From Maratus speciosus (taxonomy: Eukaryota; Arthropoda; Arachnida; Araneae; Salticidae), in assembly GCA_963932465.1 (NCBI GenBank), contig OZ010786.1, forward strand, positions 536,861,073 through 536,925,072: DNA of 64,000 bases. Reading direction: 5' to 3'. The notes beneath the pieces are model-generated. The model did not search any database, was not told the DNA's origin, and saw only the letters and a list, made by a program, of their open reading frames with translations. Shown one piece after another: positions 47,669 to 60,345 of this stretch (positions are counted from its first letter, which is position 1; each line of letters opens with the position of its first letter). The translations under genes were made by a program, and so were the position numbers.

Positions 47669-48330
47669 TTGATTACGCACATTATTTGGAGAGAGTACGT
47701 GCAAAATTTAATGATGGCGCTTCAAATCATTATATCATAGATCCTGTTTATTGTAATTTTTTGTTTTGATAATATCTTTGATGCAGCCGGAAGTTGTAAA
47801 CTATATATTCAAATCTATTTACTATTTTTATAATTTTGATTTAACATCCTATCGAAATTGATGAAATATATTAATTTGGGGTATTATCTGACTGTTGAAA
47901 CAAAGAATTACACATGATACATTTGCCTAAAGAGTAATTGTGTCTTCGGAGTTGCGAGAAATATTGGAAAATATTATTAAGTCTTTGTACTTCTGTCTAC
48001 TCAAGATTTCTGTTGTGCAAATTGCGAATCACATTATACTGACATTTGTATAAGAGTGTTGAATCAAAATTTACTGGATAAAAAAAAAAAAAAAAAAAAA
48101 TGTATTAAGATTTATTTTACATGATACACAGCTGATAGATTCAGTAATGCATTGTTCTTATTGCATTTTTTAATGTTACATTTATAGTGGATACAATTAT
48201 TATAAATTACTGAATGATTTTTTTTTTCTTGTTTGAATTTGGAAAAGTTGTTTACATTGATTTGTATTAATATCTATAGAGGAGCAGAATTTAAAAATGC
48301 AGATTCACAGTTCAAATGTTAGAATATAAG
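47669..48330. other. no gene seen; A-run
   Basis: Contains an A run at about 48081-48100; otherwise AT-rich and featureless. Confidence 0.5.
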
Positions 48331-48332
48331 TA

Positions 48333-48912
48333 AAGGGTACTTGGAAAGTTTTGCAATACGAATTTATTAATCAAAACTTTTTAAAGCAATTTCCGTTACA
48401 AGCAATAAAGTACTCCATCCTCCGAAAACATTCCTTAAATCAGCTCTACCAAGTTTCACTGGGGAGTAATGCACACTCATTATTCCAAGTCCTCAGAAGT
48501 GCCTCATCACTGGAAAACAGAATGCATTTCAGATTCATTTTAACATGCGCGATCAATATGAAGTCGCAGGAGGCGAGATCTGGACTGTAAGGTGTGCGTA
48601 CAAGAAGTTTTTGTCCTGTAGTGGCCAAATATTCAGTGCAGGCCGGTGCAGGCTTGCACTGAATATTGCAGTATGATATACACATTGAATATACAGCACT
48701 GAATATACAGTGCAGGTCCGGTGAGCTGGAACTTTGTTATAATGGAGGAACGAGGTGTTCCTTCTTCGATAAGATCGCAGGTTCTTCAAAGATTCTATGA
48801 CTTTAGGAAAGCACTGTTCAATGTACCACTTGCTGTAACTGTCCCTGTGTGTACAAAACGATGTGCTCAATAATTTGTCGCAAATTATTGTTGTCACCAC
48901 ACATATTTGCAT
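48333..48912 (-). pseudogene. mariner transposase, C-terminal half, with one TIR
   Basis: The minus strand reads, in one frame, WYIEQCFPKVIESLKNL and RRRNTSFLHYNKVPAHRT (the second catalytic Asp should sit in a HHDNA motif; here it is Asn-Lys), then a second frame with LLVRTPYSPDLASCDFIL carrying the third Asp. The element end aagggtacttggaaagtttt at 48333 is its 3' terminal repeat; the same terminus starts the plus-strand copy at 54591. The N-terminal half and the 5' terminus are absent beyond 48912. An insertion of ESALH-like repeated gtgcag sequence near 48640-48715 disturbs the frame. Confidence 0.82.
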
Positions 48913-51181
48913 TTAAATAAGAAGTTCGAGATATAACAAGACTTTAAAAATCTGTGTAACTTTATTGTAAGCAGCAACGAAAAACTGTGAGCGTTTACAA
49001 AATAACTAAAGTAATGCTTTTTATTTCCATTTAAGATAATTTTATAAACTAAATCTTTAGCTCTTTAGCCATGATCGAGATCTTATGTGAAAAGGGCGTA
49101 CTTTGGAAACATTTCATACTAAGTGTTTGAGTAAACTCCTTCGGTACATAATTTAAATTCATGTTTGCTTTTAATATTTGTGTTTTATTATCGAATATTT
49201 TCTTGATATTTCTTTTACATTTATATTTTCAGCATTATATTTCAAATGCGCAATAATGACACTAAATAAATTATGGCAGTCAATTGTTAAATAAAGATTC
49301 CCAGAAGGAGACTATATAGAATGTATAAAATATATGATATAGAATGTATTACAGTGTTCTAGTTATATTTAAAACAGTAATATAGTTTGGAAAATTTCAT
49401 ATATTATAAAGTATAATTGTAATCATATAAACATTTTTATTTTGTAATGATCTTGCATATACTTCTATGTGTTTTCTTAGGTACAGTTACAATAATCACA
49501 AACTTTTCTCCATATGAATCGACAATAAATATTCAAAATTACAAGAAAGGCCATGGAAGTCAACTGAAATTTAGTTTTGTTAAAGAAATATATTGGAGCA
49601 ATATTATTTTAACAGACCATGAAACTAAGGAGTAAAATTTTATTCTCACATATTACAATTTATTGCTAATATTTATTAGTATTTTTATTAATATTTATTA
49701 TTATTTATCACAAATTTTTGTTGTTACCAACCATATTTGTATTTTATCACGAATAAGTCCTTGATGGAAATAAGATTAGCAAAAAATTTTCAAACTGAAA
49801 AGACAGCCACAAGTAAAAGTTAACTTAAGCTTTGGGGGTGTGAAAAACTCCTAAAATAACTAGAATAATAGTAAAGAAATTTATTGTGAATGAACTATTC
49901 ATATTGATTATTTAAAATAATGCTTTTATTTCCAGTTCAGCATAGTTACAAAATTATCTTGAGCACCTTACTATTCTCGGAATGATCTTTCGAAATATTT
50001 ATTCCTAAACAATTGAGAGAATTCCATTATTATAAAATTTAAGACATGTTTGATTTTAATAATCGTTTTCTATATTTTTTTTTTAAATATTTCCTTGAAA
50101 TGTCTTTTACAATTATGTTTTTTATTCTCGTATTAAACATAAACAAATAACGACACTAAAATAAATCATGGCAATTGAGTGACACACAAAAGACACTACA
50201 GAGCAGGAATGTCCGACATTTCTGCACCTCTTGTGAAACCAAAAATAGCACAATTATTTACAAGAATGAAAAACCGCACATTATATAGCAGTATTACTAA
50301 TGGTACACATGAATCTTTATAGATCGATTTCATTATTTCAATTGAAAGACGTTAGGCTACTATTGCTCAGGAGTTCTAAATCATAAAAAAAAATATAAAT
50401 TGTTGTAAACTTTGAGTTATATGTTTTCAGTGAGAAGTCTGTGTCAAAATATTTTAAATGAAAAGTATCCAGATTTCATTTAGCCAGTAATAAAGAAAAA
50501 ATAATAGGATGTTTTTAGTACGTAAATATACGTCTTGTATAATTTTGGAGACGTGAATTTAGAGTTAAAAAAAAGTCCTTGAATTTGAATAATTCTAGAT
50601 AGGTTGAAAGATCGGACGGAATCATTTGACGGAAATCATTTTGCACAAATATTTTATAGATATTTTTAAAAATCAGAAAAATAATGTTCCGAAATTTTAA
50701 AGGTACAGGAGGGAAATTTACGCACCTTTACCTCTCTTATAAAACAGCTAATGGGCAAGTGTAACAAGTAATAAACAAAAGCTGAAATCTTATGCAGGTA
50801 GAAGTGGGAGGGGAAACTTATTATTAATATTCTAGATCATTTCTTATATATAAAATAATTATTACCAAATTCCATCATCATAATTTACATACATAATTTT
50901 AGAAGGTAAAACTATAAACCTATGAAGAAACTCGATTGCAATATAATTTTGGTTTTCACTGCGTTAAATATACTTTCAGAGTTTTTAAAACAATTCTCAT
51001 TCAAATATATATTATTTTAAAGAATGCATCTATTAAAGTGGATTCTTTAAAATGCTAATAAAAGAAAACTTTCAAAAGGCTGCTAAAAAAAAAAAAATCC
51101 TGAAATTACGCCATAGCGTCTTGGACCACCACGTTGGACAGCCCGCTATGAAAAATATATAATTCAACAATATTCTGTTTA
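48913..51181. other. no supported gene; diverged local duplication
   Basis: 49015-49310 and 49915-50190 share an ordered series (aatgctttttatttcca, tcttttacat/aattatgttt, aataa(c/t)gacactaaa, aaat(t/c)atggca), suggesting a diverged ~900-bp duplication. A 62-codon frame at 49447-49635 with a hydrophobic start lies in the first copy; nothing supports it as a gene. Confidence 0.4.
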
Positions 51182-51189
51182 GTACAGTT

Positions 51190-52040
51190 ACATAGATTGC
51201 CTAATGTGTGGCAATGAGCTGGCTGACACGATGGCCAAGGCAATCACCTTACGTCCAAACATAGATCTCGCCCTTCCTGATCCCCCATCCCATGTTCTCC
51301 GCTTCCTTAAAACGGAACATACTTTGAGACTGGCAACTCTACTGTGATGCCTAAAGTAAAGGCTATTCCTTAATCTCCAAAGTCTTCTACAATCTCTTAG
51401 CTTTCTCCCGTCAAACGCTTTGGCACGGGCCTCTGTGAATGTGGGTCTTTTGGGTCCCCGGATCATTACTACATCTTCTGCACACTCACAGAGTACGGGA
51501 AATTAGGTACCCAAACCCCCACCCAGAAACTTGACTCAAAAACATCTTATCCCTCATAAGACTACTCCTCAATTAGGCAGACATTTTTCCCTTCCTGATG
51601 GACGTGACAAATTTTACCTCCTAGCTGTTCTGCATTTAAATTCTTGAGACTCGCTCGTTGTCGCGTTAGAGTCTTTGTCGAGCTCATGGCAGTCTTAGCG
51701 ACCCTTGTCGCGCAGCAGCACGTCTCTGGCGCGCATACCATCCGGATGATGTGGTCAAGCATCAGTATAGTATCCTCCAGTTAGATCAGCCCACCGCTAG
51801 ATATCGCGAAGGATCAGTGTTCTCCAGCGACTGGTTTTTATGTATTTTTAAGTTTTATTGTAATTATGTGTTTCTTTTTATCCTCGTTGGCATGTGCCTT
51901 CTGCACGAGAACTGGAAGTTCCTGTAGTGAATTACCGCATTTTTGGGAACTTACCGGGTGAAGCAAATAAGGTCTACACCGGATCCTAGCGATCAAGTGA
52001 TCTTGGTTCACTTAGACATAAATAAATAAATATAATAAAG
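51190..52040 (+). pseudogene. I/R1-type LINE 3' end (RNase H end, zinc knuckle, tail)
   Basis: Plus-strand remnants in shifting frames: GNELADTMAKAITL (about 51209-51250), the C-terminal end of a LINE RNase H domain, then LPDPPSHVLRFLKTEH. Further on comes CECGSFGSPDHYYIFCTLT (about 51431-51485), matching the C-x-C-G...H....C knuckle at the C-terminus of I/R1-group polymerases. Several stops and shifts follow. About 500 bp of untranslated sequence leads to a taaataaataaat tail at 52019-52033, as expected at a LINE 3' end. Reverse transcriptase and endonuclease are missing, so this is a strongly 5'-truncated insertion. Confidence 0.72.
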
Positions 52041-53367
52041 TATAATAACAATCATTTTCAATTTTCATTTGAAATGGTTCCTTTGTTTGTTGTTTCTATT
52101 TATATTTTGTATGTGCTGTTAGAATAATTTTTAATCGTTCGCCATGTGAATCGTCAAAATTAAGAAATAAGTTTCTTAAAGAAAATATATAAAATACTAA
52201 AAATCGTCAATGAGAATCGTTATTTAATTATATCTAAGAAAAGGATATTCTGTAGTCTAGCAAAATATTATTAAGTTTATTAAATGTATATTTTGAAACA
52301 TTTCGAAATTTCATAAAATGCTTAAAATATCCATCAAACTTATTAATCTAATTGTTCACTCTCACCGTATAAAAATGAAAAGGATGCTTCCTATTTACTT
52401 AAAATGTTTAAGTATTCATACACTAAGATTAAGACATTCTCTACCTTACAAGGAATTTCTGCGCAAACTTATTAATATATAATTAAAATGACTTTGTAAA
52501 ATGAAGGATGAACTCAGCTGAAATCTTTTGCAGGGAGAATCAGAGAGAAAACATCCATTAAATATTGACTAACATATCTTTTACGCGTCTCTAGTCTCTT
52601 TGTGATGTATGGAAGCTCATTTATTATTTCCAATTGCTGCCACGTTTAAATTTTCTAATATTAATTTTAATATTTTTGTGTATGAATGCCTGCATTTTAA
52701 AGCAGGGAAATCTTCGAAAATTCATGTTCGGAATTTATTAAACGGGTATAATAATAAATAACAAGTTGGAAATTGCACGCAAAATGTGGCAAATGAAGAG
52801 CGTTCTTACTATAACTAGTATTATAAATATTTTTTGCAGTACATATTGTACTGAATGTATATTTTAATGCACTTCTTAAGTGTATATACATTTCATTCTG
52901 TTCGAAAGGCTGTAACATAATTGAAATGCACTTGAAATATTTTTCCCCATTGACCTTAATCTAGCGGAAAACTTTTGACTGTTACTGTAATTAAACTACA
53001 CATCCAATTTTCGTAAAATTTGAAATAACTCGACAAATTTATGCAAAAGTTATACATTTTATATTTCAAATGATTCGGTTGGGCATTTTTTATACTGTTA
53101 TATGCAGACAGATGGACTGAACGACGGCTATAGGTTCTACGTATTTAAATAATTAAGAACGCACCTGAAAATGTATCATCAATGAATTTGTATATGAAAG
53201 TTTATTTTTTATTAAGATTTTCCTTAAATATTACATATGAAATATGCTACAAATAATCAAATCTACATTGATACAAAGTATTATTTAACCTGTGTTGTTA
53301 CCTATATTACATAAACGTATATTTTTTAACCAACCAACCTACCATACAGCGCAATTCCTTTTTTGCC
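52041..53367. other. no gene seen
   Basis: AT-rich sequence. 53100-53145 holds a short cagacagatggactgaacg phrase like that near 18340. Confidence 0.45.
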
Positions 53368-53813
53368 TATCCGAAAAATCTGCTGATTGGCATGGTAACT
53401 GATGATCGGAAACACATCCGCGAGTTAGGACTTCGTAGAATCCTTAAATCTCGAAGTGCAAACACCAGTTGAGAAGTCAGGCACTTCCAAGTTCCTGCAA
53501 TCAATTTTAGCGCAGCAGATTATATTGATCTGATTCAGTGGTATAAGGTAGAAGTTACGAAACCACCTGTTTTGTCTAATATTTCATACGATGATTTAAA
53601 GAGGTACATTGACAAATGTGATCATGAAGGTATCATTTCGTTTTCTACGTTTCCATGCCACACTTAAATTGTAAAAAGGTGTGTCAGAGTGGTCACTGAA
53701 GCTGACGCGAAAGCTTGTGGTGCAAGCAGCAGGAATATTCCATAAGTTCACGATTACAATCGCGAGCCATTATGCCATATTATGAGACTAAGTCAGATTG
53801 TAAGGTTACAAAA
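53368..53813 (+). pseudogene. uncharacterised arthropod element-associated protein, C-terminal part
   Basis: One frame from 53368 reads YPKNLLIGMVTDDRKHIREL, then GLRRILKSR, a stop, then INFSAADYIDLIQWYK, then ISFSTFPCHT, a stop, then IVKRCVRVVTEADAKACG and another stop. A +1 shift then gives SRAIMPYYETKSDCKV to about 53813. Keeping one frame across 390 bp with sensible composition in AT-rich DNA shows real ancestry. The pattern FPCHTQ.VERCVKLVTEA followed by a short basic tail is one I recall from unnamed, multi-copy arthropod proteins, probably mobile-element encoded. I do not know its function. The 5' part is missing. Confidence 0.7.
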
Positions 53814-54069
53814 CTGTATTAGGACCAACAATAAACATCAAGTCGAAACATTTCGAATAGTTAGATTTTTGTTTTGAAGATCACGAACTGATTTAATTAG
53901 ACTTTAAATTGTTTGAACACTTTTAACACATTTAACATCTTTAAATGTTTGTTTTTAATTCTTGAACTTTAATTGTTTGCGTACTTTTCACAGATAATAT
54001 GTTTTTACTGCTCTCTTACTTCTTGTGTGATGCATTATATTATACATGTATGCAGATAAAAGGGAATTC

Positions 54070-54540
54070 AAGGCATTTTTTTCGAATGACCGGGACCCTG
54101 GAAGATTTTAAGTGATTTCTGAAAAACTCTGGAGGCATATTACTACGTGCCTTAGGCAAATTTTCTGCGGTATGGCATTTTTATTTTCCAACTCTATGTT
54201 TATGTCGATTTATATGTTCTACAAGGCCTTTTTGACGAATTTCGCAAAAATTAGAAAGACCGGGGCCACCGGTAGATAAAACATGATTTCGAAAAACCCG
54301 TGTAGGCATATTACAACGTACCATACAAAACTTTTTCGCGGTATGATATTTTTATTTTCGAGCGTTATCCTTATTTCGATTTATATCTTCTACAAAGTGT
54401 TTTTTTGACGAATTAGGTGAAATTTGGGTTACCCGTGGCACCGGAAGATAAAATGTGATTAAAAAAAACTGTGCAGTTTTATTACTGACTACCATCCCCA
54501 ACTTTTGCGCGGTATTACATTTTGATTTTCAGATTTTTGG
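54070..54540 (+). repeat. 3 x ~170-bp tandem repeat
   Basis: Landmarks cctggaagat, accggtagat and accggaagat fall at 54098, 54268 and 54440. Each unit continues with a gtgattt..aaaaac block, gcatattactac/caacgtacc, tttt.gcggtat, atttttattttc and tttttgacgaatt. Units are 80-85% alike by eye. No coding pattern. Confidence 0.85.
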
Positions 54541-54590
54541 TTTATTCACTCCACCCTAATATGTATGCTATTTTGATTTCATTTTTGTAC

Positions 54591-55170
54591 AAAGGGTACT
54601 AGGAAAGTTTTGTAATATGACGAAACAAAAAGTCGCAGGTGGCTGCGTGTTGACATATGTTCATACTTATGCACCTGCATGTAACCACGAGTTTGTAGGC
54701 TCAGTTATTCATCAGCTGTGATAGTGGGAAGTTCTTGTTTATCATTGGAGAAAGCTGTTGAAAGTGCTGGAAAGCCCCGAACGTCAATTTCAGAGGAAAA
54801 CATTACTGCTGTGAGGAAAATGCTGGACGAAGACAGACGAATAATTTACTAGCAGATAGAGGATACCTTAGGCCTAAATGCACATGTAATTGATTGAATT
54901 ATGCATGATCATTTGCACATGAAGAAACTGTGTTGTCTCTGGGTGCCACATAGCCTGACTGAGGAGCAGATAACACGACGTGTGGCTTGGGAACGGGAGA
55001 TGCTAAAAATGTTTGATAATAGACAATCTCGGTACGTGAACAGCATCGTGACAGGTGACGAAACCTGGCTATACTATTACGATGCACGGAATATGTCTAA
55101 AAAAATTGGGTTTTTAATGATGAGGACACACCGGTAGCTGTCAGAATATAGCGAACTGTCAAGAAGAAAA
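54591..55170 (+). pseudogene. mariner transposase, N-terminal half, with 5' TIR
   Basis: Starts at aaagggtactaggaaagttt after TA, the same terminus as the minus-strand copy at 48333. The frame holds GRPRTSISEENITAVRKML, a stop, QIEDTLGLNAHVID, a stop, then MHDHLHMKKLCCLWVPHSLT, RRVAWEREMLKMFDN and IVTGDETWLYYYDA, where TGDETW carries the first catalytic Asp. It then loses the frame near DEDTPVAVR. The second half with the other two Asp is missing; an (AAT)n tract at 55175-55200 marks the break and a 3' flank follows. It complements the half at 48333-48912 in coverage, but both are broken. Confidence 0.88.
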
Positions 55171-55200
55171 TGATAGCCGAATAATAATAATTATTATTAG

Positions 55201-56542
55201 TAGTAAATAGTAGTAAAAAATAAGTATTATCTGATGACAAAAGCTATCTTCTTCTTTTCATATTCTGTGACAGAAAGTTTGTTCCAAAAGATCTCAATAA
55301 AAATACAAAATTTTGATTGCTTCTATGGGCTTTCTTTAATTTTTCTGTCTGTGCACCTATTCACATCAAAATGATTGAAATACCATATTCCGATCTAAGC
55401 TGAAGCTCTCCTAGAGCGCAACATGTTAGTCTGTTGGGCGGCTCTCGAGTAACATTCAAACGTAAATTTACAGCTTTAATGTTCCATTTTCCCGTTACTT
55501 ACTCGAGCGCTGACCCTTCCAAGATATTAGGTGGATATTTATTCTTCGAAATAAAATACAGAGGGCACCACACGTCCTACAACTTGTTTCAACAATGTAA
55601 TGTTGCCCTGTGTGCAAAAAACATGTTTTGAAAATTTTCAAGAAAGAGCGAATTTTACAAAATGATTAACTTTTAGTTTTGTTGTTATATTTACTGAGCT
55701 TGTTTATATTGTGCTTCTAAATCATATACAGAGCATGAGAGTAGTATATAAAGCAAATTATTATTATTTTTTCTTTTTTGTAAAAATTTAAGTAAACTTT
55801 ATTTTTTCACGATAAAACTTAGTTCATTGTTTATTAATTTATAAAATTATATTTATATAATTATGTATTTATATTTACACAATTATTTTAAATATTTTAT
55901 GTATAATTAATTTAATTATATATTTATATAATTATGAAATTTTTATAACACACATATTATTAAATTATGTGCATAATTTTAAAAACAGGGTCGGGAATTT
56001 TAGATAAAAGAAAAAAATGGGATAACTAATGTATAAGTATTTTTTTTATTATTTTAAAACAGGTAAAATACCCTAGTCCACTGTAGCCACTACAGCAATA
56101 GAAGCTCAGACCGGAAAATCCTAAAGATATGGCAATTTACATGAAATCGATATATACTATCAAGTGAATTGGGAGAGCATTTTATAATTTTCTATCGAAG
56201 TTTCTGGGTATCTTCGTTTATAAGCTATTATATTCCTTTTTTAAGTTGTACTTTACATTCCCTATTTTAAAATCGTTCAAGGACGTTAACTGATTTATTT
56301 TTATATTCATAAGAACACAACAAAATCATAAATGCATAATATTTAGTGTTTCACTTTTTACACTATAAATAATGTTATGCAGTTTATAGTGTTTGAAATT
56401 TTTTACTAAAAATGATGGTGTGTGTCCTTCATGAAATGCTTCAAATAGTATCCATTGCAGCACAATAATATAAATGTAAAATGTATAGTTTATAAAAATA
56501 CTGATTTTTTATCTGGATTACTTTTAACTGATTTCCACACTA
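55201..56542. other. no gene seen; very AT-rich
   Basis: 55800-56000 is made of TATAATTA-type near-repeats (ttatatttatataattatg twice). 55420-55530 is somewhat GC-richer with inverted ctcgagtaac/gttacttactcgag. Confidence 0.5.
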
Positions 56543-57104
56543 CAGTGGTGGCCAAAATTGTGGACACTTTTAGGTAGCTTTTATTACAAAAAGTAAAAAA
56601 ATCTACCTAATGCAGCCCCGTCCGAAGGAAAATACTTGGGGATATTTTGCTGTATTTTCGCCGATCATGATCACCAGACCCCAAAACCACTCTCCGTTCA
56701 AATGTTGAGTTATATATATATATATATATATCTGAATTGTGTCATGCTGTAACTCTCAAATTTCTGAGCCGATTAGGATGAAATATTTCATGTGCTTAGT
56801 ACGTACTAATGTCTCGACCGAGTTAGTTGGCCAATTTCATCCTGCATCTTGTTTCAAATTTGCGGCCATTTGAATTTTTGAATTTTTTTTGTTTTCTAAC
56901 ATTGTAAACTTATAGAAAATGTTACCTTTCACAAAATGCAAACTCTTACGTATCATTTTAATCAGAATGCTAGAAGCATTAAAAGATATTTAAAGCCACA
57001 GTGTCAGTTAACAACATTGGTCATTTTAAAGAGAAATTTAGGAAATCTAAAAATTTCCAAAAGTGTCATGAAATATCAAATAACCGCCATTTTGAATCGA
57101 TATA

Positions 57105-57933
57105 CAAGGTGATATTTTTTAAAGTCGTGAAAGTAAAACCCTATAACAAAAGAACCACTGATCCAAATGACCTGAAATTTCACCAGTATGCTCCCAAAGC
57201 AATGGGAATTTTTTGGCGTAGTTAAAAAAAACTTAAAATCTGATCGACAGATGGCGCTGTAAGTTATCAGAAACAAAGAATATCGTCAGTGGGAGAAAAA
57301 CAATGGACGGTACTTCAAGAAAAAGAAAACTTTATTACGCATATCAATAACATACGGAATGCAGTAATTGGGTAAAGATACTGCGAACACTTTCGCAGAA
57401 ACAGAACGAAATAAAAATATAGAGCAAAGCATTCATACAGAACTCCACGACTAACACAAGAGATTTTCAGTGTGCTGTACCCCGTTTTCAGCTACGAGTT
57501 GGAAACGTGAAACCGCATGTTCCACAACAAACAAAGAATATCCGGCCGGATGCTGTGGATCTGGTGCAAAATGCGTGCTTTCAGGTCAGCTAAGTTCGTA
57601 ACACCATCACAATACACAGCATTCTTGGGTACCCCCAGAGCCAGGAGTCGCAGGGATTGAGATCAGAATAATGAACACGAGGTGTGCGTGCTTCAGGTTT
57701 TTATTGTCACTGTGCGTGTGTCGTACGCAAGCTCGTCTCCCAACTTTACTGCATATACAGCGCCATCTGTCAGTGCGATTTTAAGTTTTTTTTTGTTTTT
57801 TTTTTTAACCACGGCTAAAAAATTCTCATTGCTTTGTAAGCATACTGGTTACTGGTGAAATTTCAGGTCATTTGGATCAGTGGTTCTTTTGTTATAGGAT
57901 TTTGTTTTCACGACTTTAAAAAAAATCACCCTG
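57105..57933. mobile_element. mariner-like element nested inside the Tc1-type element
   Basis: Ends caaggtgatattttttaaag and, inverted, cagggtgatttttttt, flanked by TA at 57103-57104 and 57934-57935. Arms of about 150 bp share cgtgaaa..aaa.cctataac, aaaagaaccactgatccaaa, tgacctgaaatttcacca and the stretch up to agatggcgctg. The arms enclose 510 bp with a transposase fragment (separate entry). An 829-bp deletion derivative. Confidence 0.85.
57470..57670 (-). pseudogene. mariner-like transposase C-terminal fragment (nested element)
   Basis: The minus strand reads SDLNPCDSWLWGYPR from 57670. After one frameshift near 57630 it reads KNAVYCDGVTNLADLKARI, then HQIHSIRPDILCLLWNMRF, then a stop and, shifted, ENGVQHTENLL. 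This is the end of a mariner-like transposase: NPCDFWLWG with the third Asp, then LxDLKARI and a C-terminal GGHIEH-like end. Different family from the copies at 42479 and 54591. Confidence 0.8.
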
Positions 57934-57994
57934 TAGCTTTTTACTTTTTCTAATGAAAGCTACATAAAAGTGTCCACAATTTTGGCCAACATTA

Positions 57995-60345
57995 TGCAAT
58001 GTGCTATATATGTGCAATGAGTCCTTTAAACATGGATTGTGCGAGATTACTTTTTTATTATATAAATATGTTTTATTTTTAAAATTATCCTATGCTTATG
58101 TTATTGTGCTGAAAATTATTCAGGACATTTTTGAAAAAATTGGTATTCGAACCCAACCCGAAAGAGTGGAAAATAACACGAAACCTTTCCAATTCCGGAA
58201 CATGAATGTCAATCAAACTCGTAGCCGAGAAATATAGTAATATCCATCCAATCCTAACAACTAGTTGGTTCGTGTTCTGATAAATCAGGTTACCAAGGTA
58301 CGGGGCCAAGAAATTAATTCGGATATAGGATGAATCTTCACTAAACTGAAAAAAAAATATTCCTTTTATTCATTTTCTGTATCGAGGAAAATTGCAAGCT
58401 AAATTCCTCTATTATAAACAGTTCGTGCAAAAATCAAAACTCTAACAAAATATAGCATTAGCACTGATGAAACTGATGGTGCCAGTGGCACCCGGTATAA
58501 TTACCATGCCCGTGAAAATCTTACAAGATAACTACAGTAAATCCAAGTAGCAATGATATATTTCAAACTTTTTACTTTGCATAATAACATTTCGTTGGTG
58601 AATTTCATTGTAATTATCACAGCATATAGTGCAAATGCAAAGAAACAGCGTAGGGCATATCTATTTTTGAAAACATTAGATCGCTATACACGAGTGTTTA
58701 CTTACGAAAAATAATTACATGGCAGAATTGGACGTTACGATTCACATGCCATCTAGATTGTCATAAAATATAAACTTTTAAAGATGTGTCTGACAGACAT
58801 ATGTGGCTTATTAGAAGAATGAAACATATAGCAGAACTGGATGAAAACTTAATTAAAAAAGATGTATAGTATAAATGGAATAGTGCGTTGAATGAAAGGT
58901 ACAACTTTTCTAACTGTGAAAGATCTAAAGTGAATTATCGCGGAACTGCAATTTAGCTTCCTCAGTTTTACACGTAGAAAAATAAGATTAATCTTTTACA
59001 ATGAGATAAGTTGGTTATTATTATTACAAGACGTTATACAAGACGTTATTATTATTTTTTCTTTTTTTTTAGTATCACAAGGTGCGCACAAATTCCATAT
59101 ATTACCAAATGTGGGCAGAAAATACTGTAAATGAAACTTTTCTAAAAACATTTATAGATATTTCATGAAAAAGAAATTTTTTTTTAGTATTGGAAAATGT
59201 TTCTTAATCTATGTCTATGATATTTTACTCTTCCTTAATCACTGAATTGCAATGATATTTTCTGCGCTTCAGTCTTTCTTTATCTGCGCCGCGTTTTCAA
59301 TTAACTTAATATTTAGAAAGTTTTCTTAGTTCTTATATAAATATTTCGTTAAAATAATTTTTAACCATATTCTGATCATGTTGAAAAATGTTTTATAATC
59401 TTCGTATATGGTATTTGATTCTTTTGTATTAATTTTACTGAAATGACATACATTGCATTTCAATGTTTCTTTGCCTATGTCGCATTTTCGAAAAATGTAA
59501 TCTCTGAAAATGTAAATCTAGCAGAGGATACTTCTAAGGATTGTAAACACTTTGTTAGAAAAATAATTACTTATATTGTCAAACATGTATAATTATCTCT
59601 TTTTTCTAATTTTGTTCCATATGAGATGATTTTGAATCTGAAATAGATAGTCATTTTTATTGAATACCTAAACATAAAAATGAAATTAACAAATATATAT
59701 TAAAATATGTTAGATTTTTCAAAGCATTGGAAAACAACAAATCAAATAATGGAAAAAACTTTTATTTGAGTACATGAGAAAAGAACAAAACATAATATAT
59801 TTCTCAGAGTCAACATATTAATCCCAATGTACATTGATTTTATTCAATGATGAAAACTCTTATGAATATTTATGATATATTATATGTAGATCGAATTTAT
59901 TATTCTTAAATATTCAATTTTTTTCATAAATTAATAAACCATAACTTTAACTAGGTTTAAGATACAGAATATAAAATGAAAAAAAAATTACATATCTTTA
60001 GAAGTTTGAATGTACATTTTCGAAAGAATAAATAAAGAAAAAAGTGGAACTTATTGTGTTTGAACTGACATCATGATTGAAGATAAGAGTCAGGCATACT
60101 ATGGTGTTGAAATATTCCATGATAAATAGTTTCTGAAATTTTGAAATTGTTTTTTTTGAATTGCTGCGAAGATTAATAGTATTTCTTTTTTTTTGTATAT
60201 CTTATTTTTACTGTTTTTTATTTTTATCTTCTAATATATATATATATATATATTTCTATTTGTTTATTCGTTTTTGTCTTTATAACGGAATTAAAATTTG
60301 TAAATTTGTAAATTTCAGAAAAATATATTTATATATTTCTATATA
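57995..60345. other. 2.3 kb without supported genes
   Basis: AT-rich sequence; a small hairpin ggtgcc-a-gtggcacc near 58478-58493 and short homopolymers only. Confidence 0.5.

Larger units (their letters stand above)
56543..57992. mobile_element. Tc1-type element carrying a nested mariner
   Basis: Outer ends cagtggtggccaaaattgtg (after TA, 56541-56542) and, inverted, tgttggccaaaattgtggac, to about 57992, followed by TA. The similarity continues as cacttttaNgtagctttNatta and agtaaaaa. About 620 bp of its own sequence remains once the nested element at 57105-57933 is removed. A (TA)n run lies at 56713-56731. No transposase of its own is recognised, so it is non-autonomous. Confidence 0.82.

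Noticed and set aside
49447..49635. 62-codon frame with a signal-peptide-like hydrophobic start
   Set aside because: Lies in a diverged local duplication, its partner copy does not keep the frame, and the protein has no motif.
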